This document shows positions 45,216 to 53,552 of a stretch of 55,035 bases of DNA, in pieces; the first letter of the stretch is position 1, and each line of letters opens with the position of its first letter. The DNA is from JBCCQH01 sp039024435. Lineage in GTDB: Bacteria > Bacteroidota > Bacteroidia > J057 > JADKCL01. The position numbers were made by a program, and so were the translations under genes. Location of the stretch: assembly GCA_039024435.1 (NCBI GenBank), contig JBCCQH010000042.1, positions 1 to 55,035 of the forward strand. The letters are read 5' to 3'. Below the pieces are notes generated by a model. It was not told where the DNA came from and searched no databases. It was given only the letters and a program-made list of their open reading frames with translations.

Positions 45216-46631
45216 ATGAGCTTTTTACACGGAATCAAAGTCCTGGAAATCGACCAGGGACCGCGCCCGATCCAGGTCGTCAAATCGTCGGTCATTGGGC
45301 TGATCGGTACGGCGCCCCAAGGCCCGGTGAATGTCCCCACGCTGATTGCGGGCAGCCGCGCCCAGGCGGTCAAAATCTTCGGCGCGCCCGACGGTGCGAC
45401 CACCATCCCCGACGCCCTGGATGCCATTTTTGACCAGGCGGGCGCGGCGGTGGTCGTCCTCAATGTCCTGCCGCAAGTCGACAAGCCGGCGACGGCCTTG
45501 ACCCTGGTCAATGGCGTAGCCGAGCTGCCGGACGCCCGCTTCATCGCGGATACCCTAGTGGTCACTTCCAGCGATGAAAGTACCACCTACACCGCCGGAG
45601 TCGATTACCAACTCGTGAACCACGAAATCCATTTCATCGCCGGCGGGGCACTCACGCCGACCCAAACGATCAAAGTGGTGTATGCCTACACCGATCCGTC
45701 CACATTCACGGCTGCCGCACTCAAGGGCAGCGTGGATCCCGATACGGGGGCTTACCGAGGTGTCCACGCCTTTCTCGCTGCCGAGAGTGTCGTCCACCTC
45801 ACCCCCCGTATCCTGGTGGCGCCCGGATTTACCGGGCAGGTAGAAATGGGGGGCACCCCACCCGCTCCCCGGCCAGTTCCGGTCAACAAGGACATCGTGG
45901 ACGAGCTCCTCGGGGTGGCCGAGCGCCTGCGCGCGGTGGTCATCGCCGACGGTCCCAACGGCACCGACGAGCAGGCCAAGACCTTCCGGACTTCTTTTGA
46001 CAGTTCCCGCCTCTACCTGGTGGATCCGCACGTCAAGGTCTTCGATCCGATCACCGAAACCGAAGTTGTGGCCCCCGCCTCGGCCCGGGTCGCCGGCATC
46101 CTCGCCAAGTCGGACGCCGAACGGGGCTTTTGGTACAGCCCCTCGAACCAGACCATTCTGGGGATCACGGGAACCGCGCGGCCGGTGGACTTTGCGCTGG
46201 GGGACGAAAATTCCAGCGCGAATCTCCTCAACGAAAAGCACGTGGCGACGATCATCCACATGAATGGCTACCGGCTGTGGGGCAACCGTTCCTGCACCGC
46301 GGATACGAAATGGATGTTTTTGAGCGTGCGCCGCACCGCGGACATGATCAACGACTCCTTGCTGCGCGCCCACATGTGGGCGGTGGACAACAACATCACC
46401 AAAAACTACATCGAAAGTGTGACCCTGGGGGTCAACGATTTCCTGCGCAACCTCAAGACACAGGGGGCCATTTTGGGGGGCCGTTGCTGGGCCGACCCGG
46501 AGCTGAATACGCCGGACCAGATCCAGCAGGGCAAAGTTTATTTCGACTTCGACTTTACCCCGCCCTTCCCGGCCGAATCGATCACGTTCAGAAGTCAACT
46601 CGTCAACAATTATATCTCGGAGGTAATCTGA
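45216..46631 (+). CDS. Contractile tail sheath protein (P2 FI type)
   Basis: This 471-residue sheath protein begins FLHGIKVLEIDQGPRPIQVV and SSVIGLIGTAPQGPVNVPTL, the typical P2 FI start. Its C-terminal domain carries VTLGVNDFLRNLKTQGAILGG, FDFDFTPPFPAESITFR and a beta-strand tail that would link to neighbouring subunits. A beta-rich insertion, about 100-150, is normal for the family. It is followed after one base by the tube gene. Confidence 0.95.
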   Translation: MSFLHGIKVLEIDQGPRPIQVVKSSVIGLIGTAPQGPVNVPTLIAGSRAQAVKIFGAPDGATTIPDALDAIFDQAGAAVVVLNVLPQVDKPATALTLVNGVAELPDARFIADTLVVTSSDESTTYTAGVDYQLVNHEIHFIAGGALTPTQTIKVVYAYTDPSTFTAAALKGSVDPDTGAYRGVHAFLAAESVVHLTPRILVAPGFTGQVEMGGTPPAPRPVPVNKDIVDELLGVAERLRAVVIADGPNGTDEQAKTFRTSFDSSRLYLVDPHVKVFDPITETEVVAPASARVAGILAKSDAERGFWYSPSNQTILGITGTARPVDFALGDENSSANLLNEKHVATIIHMNGYRLWGNRSCTADTKWMFLSVRRTADMINDSLLRAHMWAVDNNITKNYIESVTLGVNDFLRNLKTQGAILGGRCWADPELNTPDQIQQGKVYFDFDFTPPFPAESITFRSQLVNNYISEVI

Positions 46632-46632
46632 T

Positions 46633-47160
46633 ATGAATTTTCCGTACATCCTCAAGCACTACAACCTTTTCATCGGCAAGCGTGGTGATGGATTGGGCGC
46701 CAGCTACGCAGGCAAAGTCACCAATGTCGCGCTGCCGGTGCTCGAGATCGCCACCAGCGAATATCAGGGCGTGGGCATGGACATGCCACTGGACGTGGAC
46801 ATGGGCATGCGCAAGATGACTTCTTCTATGACCCTGCGCGAGTACAATCCTGATGCCATCAAATTATTCGGTCTGGGAACCCGGGCTCCGGCCAGTGTGG
46901 CGTTGAAAGGTGTCGTTGACAATGAAAGCGGTGACGGTCCCCAAAAGGTCGAAATCCAGATGGACGGCATGTGGACCAAAATCGACATGGGCAGTTGGGC
47001 GACGGGAAAAAGCCAGGAAATGCGCTTGTACTTGACCGTCGAGTACTACAAGCTTACCATCGGGGAAGAAGAACTGGTCGAGATCGACGTGGTCAACATG
47101 GTGCGCAAGATCAATGGTGTAGACGCCCTAGAAGGCGCGCGCTCGATATTGGGGCTCTAA
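46633..47160 (+). CDS. Major tail tube protein (P2 FII type)
   Basis: A 175-residue protein of the FII family, forming the inner tube. Features are an N-terminal NLFIGKRGDG-like strand, VALPVLEIATSEYQGVGMDM (about 36-55), the long loop, and the C-terminal EELVEIDVVNMVRKINGVD pattern typical of FII. Only one tube gene is present, as in phages and unlike Afp-type particles, which carry several. Confidence 0.93.
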   Translation: MNFPYILKHYNLFIGKRGDGLGASYAGKVTNVALPVLEIATSEYQGVGMDMPLDVDMGMRKMTSSMTLREYNPDAIKLFGLGTRAPASVALKGVVDNESGDGPQKVEIQMDGMWTKIDMGSWATGKSQEMRLYLTVEYYKLTIGEEELVEIDVVNMVRKINGVDALEGARSILGL

Positions 47161-47177
47161 CCTAATCCCGAAACCAA

Positions 47178-47426
47178 ATGTCGAGAACGGTAACCGTCAA
47201 ATTGAAGACGCCGGTCACTTCGATGGGGGAAACCATCACTGAAGTGACCGTGCGTCCCCCAACGGTTCGCGATCGCCTGATCGCAGACAAAACCCCGGGT
47301 AGCGCATCGGATAAGGAATTGACCTTTATCTCAAACCTGTGCGGCCTGCCTCCGGAAGTCATGATGGACCTGGACCTGGCCGACTACATGCAATTGCAAA
47401 ACGCAGTCAACGATTTTTTATCCTGA
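47178..47426 (+). CDS. Tail assembly chaperone gpE-like
   Basis: An 82-residue protein (MSRTVTVKLKTPVTSMGETI) of the P2 gpE / Mu gp41 type, which holds the tape measure during tube assembly. It ends GAT TTT TTA TCC TGA. The T TTT TTA heptamer in the reading frame, just before the stop, would allow a -1 shift to make an extended E-E' form. Confidence 0.85.
   Translation: MSRTVTVKLKTPVTSMGETITEVTVRPPTVRDRLIADKTPGSASDKELTFISNLCGLPPEVMMDLDLADYMQLQNAVNDFLS
47414..47420 (+). other. Programmed -1 frameshift site (T TTT TTA)
   Basis: The heptamer matches X XXY YYZ in the gpE frame (T at 47414, TTT at 47415-47417, TTA at 47418-47420) and is the same as the classical U UUU UUA site. A -1 slip moves ribosomes from gpE into the open frame ending at 47557. 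A stop (TGA) follows one codon later in the zero frame. A weak hairpin (cccgg with tcggg) lies about 7 bases downstream. Confidence 0.8.
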
Positions 47427-47557
47427 GCCCGGACTCGCTTCGGGAAGGCTGCGTACTGCTGGCAAAAGAAACCGGCTGGGGGCTAAACGATCTCTTGGAC
47501 CTGGAGGAAGAAGAGTTATTGAAATGGTTGGGAGTTGTTGAGAACATGCAGAACTGA
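47420..47557 (+). CDS. gpE' extension, made by -1 frameshift from gpE
   Basis: This frame reads ILSPDSLREGCVLLAKETGW and a short acidic helix DLLDLEEEELLKWLGVVENM, similar in length and style to P2 E'. An independent start is unlikely: the only one is a GTG at 47339, deep inside gpE. As a fusion the product is about 126 residues. In P2 and other tailed phages the ratio of E to E-E' controls tail assembly around the tape measure. Confidence 0.75.
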   Translation: MLSPDSLREGCVLLAKETGWGLNDLLDLEEEELLKWLGVVENMQN

Positions 47558-47569
47558 AATTTTAAACCG

Positions 47570-48103
47570 ATGAAATGGACCTGGAAAGAACCTAAATGGG
47601 AACAACTGTACTACGGGGTACTCTCATTTTACGTAGACCACGAAGAATTCACTTCGCTCGTTCAGAAGCGCGATTACCAATGGACCACCCAAAATCGCCT
47701 GGCTTCGGGAACAGTTCGGCTTTTACAGTTGTTCCCGACCGACCTTTTTGGCGGTCCCAAACTTCAGTATACAGGACGGTACGACGTGACCGTCGAAGTA
47801 AACGGAAAATTTGTGGACCGAGATGGTTTCTGGGCCAGTCCGGAAATACAAATGCTCATCCTCCGTACAATGGCCAAAGCGGGTGTGCCCTTGCCTTTGT
47901 TCTATGGCGAGGGTTTGATCTTGGGTCTTTTTGCGGTAAAGAGCATTGAGCAGGGCGTCGAAAGGCAGGCTGGCCAAACTAGAATCGTAACCGAAGAGAC
48001 CGTATCGGGCAACCGAACTACTCAAACGATCTCAGAATCCAAACTGCAACATGCACCGGAGACGAATTTTCGAATCGTATTCCAGCGTTATTCTTTGATG
48101 TAA
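47570..48103 (+). CDS. Tail protein gpU-like
   Basis: A 177-residue protein with the P2 gpU layout: N-terminal helices-strands (YYGVLSFYVDHEEF), the FGGPKLQYTGRYDVTVEVNG stretch (about 60-79) and ILRTMAKAGVPLPLFYGEG, ending in a strand RIVFQRYSLM. gpU caps or finishes the tail tube. It starts 12 bases after E', where P2-type phages would have the tape-measure gene first. Confidence 0.8.
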   Translation: MKWTWKEPKWEQLYYGVLSFYVDHEEFTSLVQKRDYQWTTQNRLASGTVRLLQLFPTDLFGGPKLQYTGRYDVTVEVNGKFVDRDGFWASPEIQMLILRTMAKAGVPLPLFYGEGLILGLFAVKSIEQGVERQAGQTRIVTEETVSGNRTTQTISESKLQHAPETNFRIVFQRYSLM

Positions 48104-48111
48104 GCTCCGCT

Positions 48112-48417
48112 ATGAAAAATATCTACAAATCAGCCGACCAGGATTGCCTCGACGCGATCTGCTGGAACCATTATTTCCTGAAAGCGACCCAACAGGGACT
48201 TATCAATCAACTGCGAGGGGAAGTAGCCAGCGATGCCTCTATCTTAGAAATGTATGTGGCCAATCTGCTTCAGGTTACTGATCAGGGGGCAACCATGGAT
48301 TACATTTTGAATCAAATCCTAACCGCTAACCCCCATTTGGTACGGTACGGACCCGTCCTGCCGGCGGGAGTTGAGGTATATCTACCTCCGGCAGATACCG
48401 TATTCACATCCAACTAA
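48112..48417 (+). CDS. Tail protein X-like (LysM-type)
   Basis: A 101-residue protein of the gpX type. It opens with YKSADQDCLDAICWNHY, and ends with LTANPHLVRYGPVLPAGVEV and a short Pro-rich end, the shape of the LysM-like gpX domain. In P2-type tails X works with U and D near the hub. Confidence 0.85.
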   Translation: MKNIYKSADQDCLDAICWNHYFLKATQQGLINQLRGEVASDASILEMYVANLLQVTDQGATMDYILNQILTANPHLVRYGPVLPAGVEVYLPPADTVFTSN

Positions 48418-48434
48418 CCTGCCAAACTATCCTC

Positions 48435-49706
48435 ATGAAGGAAGGAAAAAAAATCGCACAAAAGGCCTGGCCGTCGTACCAGATTGAAGTCTTACGCCCC
48501 GAAAAAAAATCACTCAAGGTCGATGCCAACGATGTAGTACTGATCGAGATCACACAAAATCACAACGCCAATCTCGACCGACTCAATCTTACTCTCCTTG
48601 CCTCAGGACTGAGGGATGAGTTCACGATGGGATTCAAAACAGCTTCGTATAAGGATCTATGGTCCAACGACGTGCGCTATGCCTGGATCAAAATAAAATT
48701 GGGGTACGTTTGGAATTTGCACACCATCGGCACCTTTGCCATCGAAAAGGTGACCTGGACCGGCGGTGGTGACGAACCTAGCCTCTGCGAAATCCAGGCG
48801 ACAAATACCAGTTGGGGACAGGCCATCCACTCGGATCGAGAACGGATCTTTTCCGACGAGGATTGCAAACGATCCGGTGCCCTTGCTAAGTTGGTTATCC
48901 AAAAATCAGGAGACGGGATTTTGCTGAAGGCCGAAGAGAGACAGAAAGGCATTAAACGACTCAAATGGCCTTCTCCCCGACGCCAACAACGCGGAACCGA
49001 CTGGTCATTCGTAAAGGATCTGGCAACGGATCAGAAACCATCTCATTTGAAACAAGGTGGCCCAGATTTCGATACGTCGAGTCAGGATAAATACATCGAT
49101 TTAAAACCCGACCCCATCGCAGGAGTAAAAGCAATCAAAATCTCCCAAGATGACATCGTCGACTACCTCTACTACTACGACAACAACTACGATTACGACA
49201 ACGTGATGGCGAAGTGGCACGATTTGTATTCGGGACAAACCAGAATGGTAACCCTTCCGGTTAATTTTAAAGGAGAAGTCGATGATTTTTTGGAGCTTAC
49301 CAATCGGAAGAAACTTGGTTCTTTCAGCAAAGAAGAAGTAGAAATTGCGCAAAAGGCCATTAGAAACCCCAGTTCAATCCTTAGTGAACCTATTCGCAAT
49401 AGGGAATCTAAAAAGGACATCGACCTCATACTGCCCGAACTTTTTGGTTCACTCACAGAAGCCCAAAACGCCATCATTGATAAAATATTTACCCTCAGAA
49501 AAGAGAAAGAATGGCTGCACCTGACCCTCATTGGCAATCCTGAGATCAAGCCACCTTGTGACCTCCGCATCGGAAAAGAAGTCAAAATTACCGAAAAGGG
49601 CCGCTTTAAAGCAATCAACACGTCCAAATTCAAACTTCGCTCTGTCACCCACACCCTCGACGAAAATGGCTACATCACAAAAGTGAAAGCCACTCCCATT
49701 TACTAA
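48435..49706 (+). CDS. Baseplate hub protein gpD-like (gp27-type)
   Basis: A 423-residue protein of the late-control/gpD family, which forms the trimeric hub holding the spike. Beta-rich N-terminal domain with VVLIEITQNHNANLDRLNLT (about 34-53) and the hub-like YAWIKIKLGYVWNLHTIGTFAIE. A Tyr/Asp/Asn-rich stretch (about 237-250, YYYDNNYDYDN) is an unusual insertion. The C-terminal part (KFKLRSVTHTLDENGYITK) is typical of hub proteins. GC content is clearly lower than in the baseplate genes: by my count 20 of 60 at 49261-49320, against 41 of 60 at 43381-43440. The stop overlaps the next start by one base (TAATG). Confidence 0.8.
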   Translation: MKEGKKIAQKAWPSYQIEVLRPEKKSLKVDANDVVLIEITQNHNANLDRLNLTLLASGLRDEFTMGFKTASYKDLWSNDVRYAWIKIKLGYVWNLHTIGTFAIEKVTWTGGGDEPSLCEIQATNTSWGQAIHSDRERIFSDEDCKRSGALAKLVIQKSGDGILLKAEERQKGIKRLKWPSPRRQQRGTDWSFVKDLATDQKPSHLKQGGPDFDTSSQDKYIDLKPDPIAGVKAIKISQDDIVDYLYYYDNNYDYDNVMAKWHDLYSGQTRMVTLPVNFKGEVDDFLELTNRKKLGSFSKEEVEIAQKAIRNPSSILSEPIRNRESKKDIDLILPELFGSLTEAQNAIIDKIFTLRKEKEWLHLTLIGNPEIKPPCDLRIGKEVKITEKGRFKAINTSKFKLRSVTHTLDENGYITKVKATPIY

Positions 49707-51700
49707 TGGCCATGGCTCCGCAAACCCATCCACAGCCTCGATCCGGAGCGGAAATTCCGCCGGTACGCATACATTCATTCATCACACCCGAGCAGTGCTC
49801 GACTCCCTTACAAGCGGTGTTTACAACCTCGGGCCTCCCCAAATCAAATACTGTCTGGAAACATACTGTCTCTCCCCTCGGAAATGTCTTGCACCCCGGA
49901 TTCTGGGGCACCTGGCCAGGGCAGCACCTCCGCTGGAAAGCCAAACCCAAGCACCGTGAATCACTTCCGGAAATCCCCCTTCGCAAGGCAGCAAAGATCA
50001 CCCTTTCCAACTTGTTTGAGCAGCGGCACTACACCAGCGCCGTCTTTCGCCACATCAAACACTACCATTTTGCCGATGGAGATCATATTTTCCAACAGTC
50101 TGTGGTTTCTCCTCAATTTCTCCCGTTGCCACCTTTGGGGCCGAACCCAAACATGATCACCAAGCCGATTTCCGCCAGCAAGGCTATTTTTCCGCACAAA
50201 TCGCTCCACGAAACAACCCAAGCGCCCTTCTTATCCCCTCAATTTCCGCACCAGCACAGCCTCCCCCCTACTTCGAGGAAGGCAAACGCGATCGCAACTT
50301 CACCAATCAACCCAACGAACTTTTCCTCAACCACCATTTACAATCCGCTCAGAAAAACTCCTGCTGCGGAGAATCGTCCATTCTACCGATCAGACTGGAA
50401 ATCCAATCTCACACCGGGCCATTTGCTCCCGATTACCGAGCCCAAAGCCCAGTCGATCACCCACGCATTTACCCCCTTGGGTTCACCGCTCGCAATTACC
50501 TTCAATCCCTCGACGATAAATCAATCTTCCTGGCAATACGCATCCAATAGCACCATCCACCGAGCTCTGCACTCCCCCCGAAATCCAATTATTCCGCCAA
50601 AATCCTCCGGAACCCCTATGCCGATTCCCCTTCCACCGGCAACCGCACTCACCTCAGGCAGCAACGTATTTGCCCCCCTTAGTTCACCGCTCGCAATTAC
50701 CTTCAATCCCTCGACGATAAATCAATCTTCCTGGCAATACGCATCCAATACCACCACCCACCGAGGTCTGCACTTCCCCCAAAATCCAATTATTCCGCCA
50801 AAGTCCTCCGGAACCCCTATGTCGATTCCACTTTTACCGGCAACCGCACTCACTTCAAGCAGTAACGTATTTGCCCCGCCCGGTTCACCGCTCGTAAATA
50901 CCTTCAACCGCTCGACGATAAATCATTACTCCTCATCTGATACCACCACCCACCGAGCTCTGCACTTCCCCCAAAATCCAATTATTCCGCCAAAATCCTC
51001 CGGAACCCCTATGTCGACTCCCCTTCCACCGGCAACCGCATTCACTTCAAGCAGCAACCTATTTACCCCCCTTAGTTCACCGCTCGTAAATACCTTCAAC
51101 CGCTCGACGATAAATCATTACTCCTCATCTGATACCACCACCCACCGGGCTCTGCACTTCCCCCAAAATCCAATTATTCCGCCAAAATCCTCCGGAACCC
51201 CTATGTCGACTCCCCCTCCACCGGCAACCGCATTCACTTCAAGCAGCAACATATTTGCCCCGCTCGGTTCACCGCTCGTAAATACCTTCAACCGCTCGAC
51301 GATAAATCATTACTCCTCATCTGATACCACCACCCACCGGGCCTTATCCTTGAACCAGTACCCAGCCATCTGGTCCCCACCTCCGGGGGTCAGGCATTTA
51401 GGTTTTCGCTTGATCGAAAACGCCCCAAAAACCGCTTCCCAAGCACACTTCCGGGTCAACTCGAATTACGTACAGTACCTCAAGCAGTCCTTGCAGACTG
51501 ATCAAGTCCGCGCGGAAGACCAACGGCAGCAAATGTACCGGCGATTGGAAAGCATCTCCCGCGAACTCAAACAACAACGCAAGAACTTCCACAACATCCT
51601 CGGCGCCCTGGGACACCTGGCCCAGGAGCAACAACGCCACCGGGCCCAGCGCTCCCGCGAAGCCCAAAAACCCACTTCCCGTTCCGCTTTGCACCTTTAA
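49706..51700 (+). CDS. Pro/Ser/Thr-rich protein with 64-67-residue tandem repeats
   Basis: A 664-residue protein rich in Pro, Ser, Thr and Asn. Five tandem repeats (residues about 253-546) contain GSPLxxTFNxSTIN, THRALHFPQNPIIPPKSSG and TPMSxPLPPATAxTSSSN. The C-terminal 100 residues are a charged coiled coil (QTDQVRAEDQRQQMYRRLES). There is no signal peptide. Similar Pro-rich, low-complexity genes occur in tail regions as variable linkers. I recognise no domain. It lies between hub (gpD) and spike (gpV) genes and could be a flexible fibre, a scaffold, or a length-setting protein. Confidence 0.6.
   Translation: MAMAPQTHPQPRSGAEIPPVRIHSFITPEQCSTPLQAVFTTSGLPKSNTVWKHTVSPLGNVLHPGFWGTWPGQHLRWKAKPKHRESLPEIPLRKAAKITLSNLFEQRHYTSAVFRHIKHYHFADGDHIFQQSVVSPQFLPLPPLGPNPNMITKPISASKAIFPHKSLHETTQAPFLSPQFPHQHSLPPTSRKANAIATSPINPTNFSSTTIYNPLRKTPAAENRPFYRSDWKSNLTPGHLLPITEPKAQSITHAFTPLGSPLAITFNPSTINQSSWQYASNSTIHRALHSPRNPIIPPKSSGTPMPIPLPPATALTSGSNVFAPLSSPLAITFNPSTINQSSWQYASNTTTHRGLHFPQNPIIPPKSSGTPMSIPLLPATALTSSSNVFAPPGSPLVNTFNRSTINHYSSSDTTTHRALHFPQNPIIPPKSSGTPMSTPLPPATAFTSSSNLFTPLSSPLVNTFNRSTINHYSSSDTTTHRALHFPQNPIIPPKSSGTPMSTPPPPATAFTSSSNIFAPLGSPLVNTFNRSTINHYSSSDTTTHRALSLNQYPAIWSPPPGVRHLGFRLIENAPKTASQAHFRVNSNYVQYLKQSLQTDQVRAEDQRQQMYRRLESISRELKQQRKNFHNILGALGHLAQEQQRHRAQRSREAQKPTSRSALHL
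50482..51345 (+). repeat. Five tandem repeats, periods 201, 201, 192 and 192 bases
   Basis: The anchor ttcaccgctcg occurs at 50482, 50683, 50884, 51076 and 51268. Periods are whole codons (67, 67, 64 and 64 residues), so copy changes keep the frame. The last copy is partial. Copies 3 to 5 share more sequence (aaataccttcaaccgctcg) than the first two, which fits recent duplication. Confidence 0.9.
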
Positions 51701-51710
51701 TCCATTCACG

Positions 51711-53549
51711 ATGCCCACCGATTACTTGCCCCATCCGGATACTTACCTGCGCCAGATCGCCCAGGAACTCCGCGCCGCGGGGACTCCGGCCCTCAATGTC
51801 CACCGGGTCCACCCCGGCCACCTGAACCCCGCCGAGCAACACCGCTTGCTGGGCCTCGGCCCTTGTCTGCTGCTCTCGGTCAGCGGCGCCGACGCCACCA
51901 CCACCGTGGCCGAAGGGGTCCGCCAACAACGCCTCCAGATTCTGGCCTTGCTCCTGGACGAAGGAGCGCTGGGACCAGATCCCGAACGGGAAGTCCGCCG
52001 GCGGGCCCTGGAACTGCAACGCCAGCTCCTCGATCCCCCCTGGAAACACCTTTTTCCCCACTTGCCGGGTGGCATCCGCAGCCAGAACCTGTTTCCCCTG
52101 CTGGCCCATGCAACCATGCCCCCAGGCTCCGGGTGGCCCCCGACCCTGGTGGCGCGGGCCCGTTGCCTCGTGGATGCCCTGACCGCCTCTCCGGACCGCA
52201 AACGCGCGCTTTGGGCGCTCACCTGGACCCAGAAAGTCAACTACCCCGCGGAATCGCCGGAGCTGATCGCCATGGACGTGGAACACCTCAACCACCGCGA
52301 TCCTGCTCCGCCCCCGGATGCCCTTCTTCCGCACCACGACGTGACCCTGCCCGATGTCCGGGAACTCCGCCTCGACGAGCGTCGATTCAGGCCCGCGCGC
52401 CACGCCTGCCGCCAACTCCACGGAACCGTCTCCCTGCGCCCCCCGGATCCCAATCCGGCCATCCACCGCTACGACGTCTTCTGGGCGGACCGCGCCGGCA
52501 AGCGCATCCGCAAAGAAGCCCTCCTCCGCTTTCCCCCGGAAGGACCCTACGCTGCTCCCCTTCCCGCGGGCACCGTGGTTCCCCGCGGGGCCGAAGCCCT
52601 AATGGCGGTCGCCCGGAGTCCCCGCGGCGTGTCCCCCAATCCGGCGGTCATTTCCCTGGCCGACTACTGGAAAGCCGGCCCCGCACCCACCCGAACCGGA
52701 GACACCCCGATTGCCGTTTCCCTCGGCGAGTATTCCCTGCTCCTGCAGGACATAAGCGCGGATGGCCAGCTCCGGGCCGAACGCTACCGGCCCGCCCCCC
52801 AGACCTGGGAGGCCCACAACCTGCCCGACTGCGCCTTCACCACTCTGCTCGGAGCCGGCACAACCCCGGAACGGCTCTGGGTCGCCGGCAAAACCGCCAC
52901 CGCCCTCTACCTGCAAGCTTATCCGCCCGCGGGTACCCTCCTCCGGGAAACTTTCACCCTTCCACTTCCCCCCGATTTCCAGCCCGTCTCGGTCGCCATC
53001 GGTGGCCACCGGGCCTACTGCTTGGGGGCGGGAGCCGCGGGCACCCTGGATGCGTTGCTCACCTGTGAACTGCGTCCGGGCCATCCCGATTTTGGAACCT
53101 GGCGGAGCAGTCGCGATCCCAATCCCGGCCACCTCACTCCGGGGGCCCCTCCGGCCGGCCGGCGCGACGTCGCCGTGACCTGGGCCGGAGAACGGCTCTG
53201 GATGCTGGGAGGACAAGACAATCAGCACCCCCACTCCGCCGCCACTTGGGCCTACGATCCGCTTGGGGCGACCTGGCGGCGGGGGCCCACTTTGCCGCTG
53301 GCCCTGCGCGGTGCCACCTGCCTGCCCGGTCCCCGGGGGATGTACCTCCTGGGCGGAAGAACCGAAAACGGTCCCTCCGGGCGCCTGTTTTACGGCGACT
53401 ACCTTTCCGAAACCTGGCGGGAATTGGCTGCCCTCCCCCCAATCAACGGCATCGCCGCCGCCTTTTGGGCGGGCGGAGAAATCCACCTGGTCAACGCCGG
53501 AGTCAGCGCGCCGACCACCCACATCTATGTTCCACCCCTCAACCATTGA
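51711..53549 (+). CDS. Kelch-containing protein with phage-like N-terminal domain
   Basis: A 612-residue protein with three parts. The N-terminal 130 residues (LLLSVSGADATTTVAEGVRQ, about 52-71) have the look of Mu gp37/tail-terminator-type proteins. The middle (about 200-310) is an Ig-like domain with YDVFWADRAGK. The C-terminal part contains Kelch-type repeats (WAGERLWMLGGQDN at about 488-501; GMYLLGGRTENG) that would form a beta-propeller (about 340-605). A propeller on a tail protein suggests surface or partner binding. The fusion is unusual for a tail gene. Start ATG at 51711. Confidence 0.65.
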   Translation: MPTDYLPHPDTYLRQIAQELRAAGTPALNVHRVHPGHLNPAEQHRLLGLGPCLLLSVSGADATTTVAEGVRQQRLQILALLLDEGALGPDPEREVRRRALELQRQLLDPPWKHLFPHLPGGIRSQNLFPLLAHATMPPGSGWPPTLVARARCLVDALTASPDRKRALWALTWTQKVNYPAESPELIAMDVEHLNHRDPAPPPDALLPHHDVTLPDVRELRLDERRFRPARHACRQLHGTVSLRPPDPNPAIHRYDVFWADRAGKRIRKEALLRFPPEGPYAAPLPAGTVVPRGAEALMAVARSPRGVSPNPAVISLADYWKAGPAPTRTGDTPIAVSLGEYSLLLQDISADGQLRAERYRPAPQTWEAHNLPDCAFTTLLGAGTTPERLWVAGKTATALYLQAYPPAGTLLRETFTLPLPPDFQPVSVAIGGHRAYCLGAGAAGTLDALLTCELRPGHPDFGTWRSSRDPNPGHLTPGAPPAGRRDVAVTWAGERLWMLGGQDNQHPHSAATWAYDPLGATWRRGPTLPLALRGATCLPGPRGMYLLGGRTENGPSGRLFYGDYLSETWRELAALPPINGIAAAFWAGGEIHLVNAGVSAPTTHIYVPPLNH

Positions 53550-53552
53550 AAT

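Noticed and set aside
47339..47557. E' as an independent gene starting at GTG 47339
   Set aside because: That start would overlap gpE by 88 bases with a nonsense-like N-terminus; the in-register slippery site explains the frame better.
50482..51345. Regular repeats that might be read as a CRISPR array
   Set aside because: Units are 192-201 bases, continuous and in frame within a protein gene, with no short repeat-spacer pattern and no cas genes.
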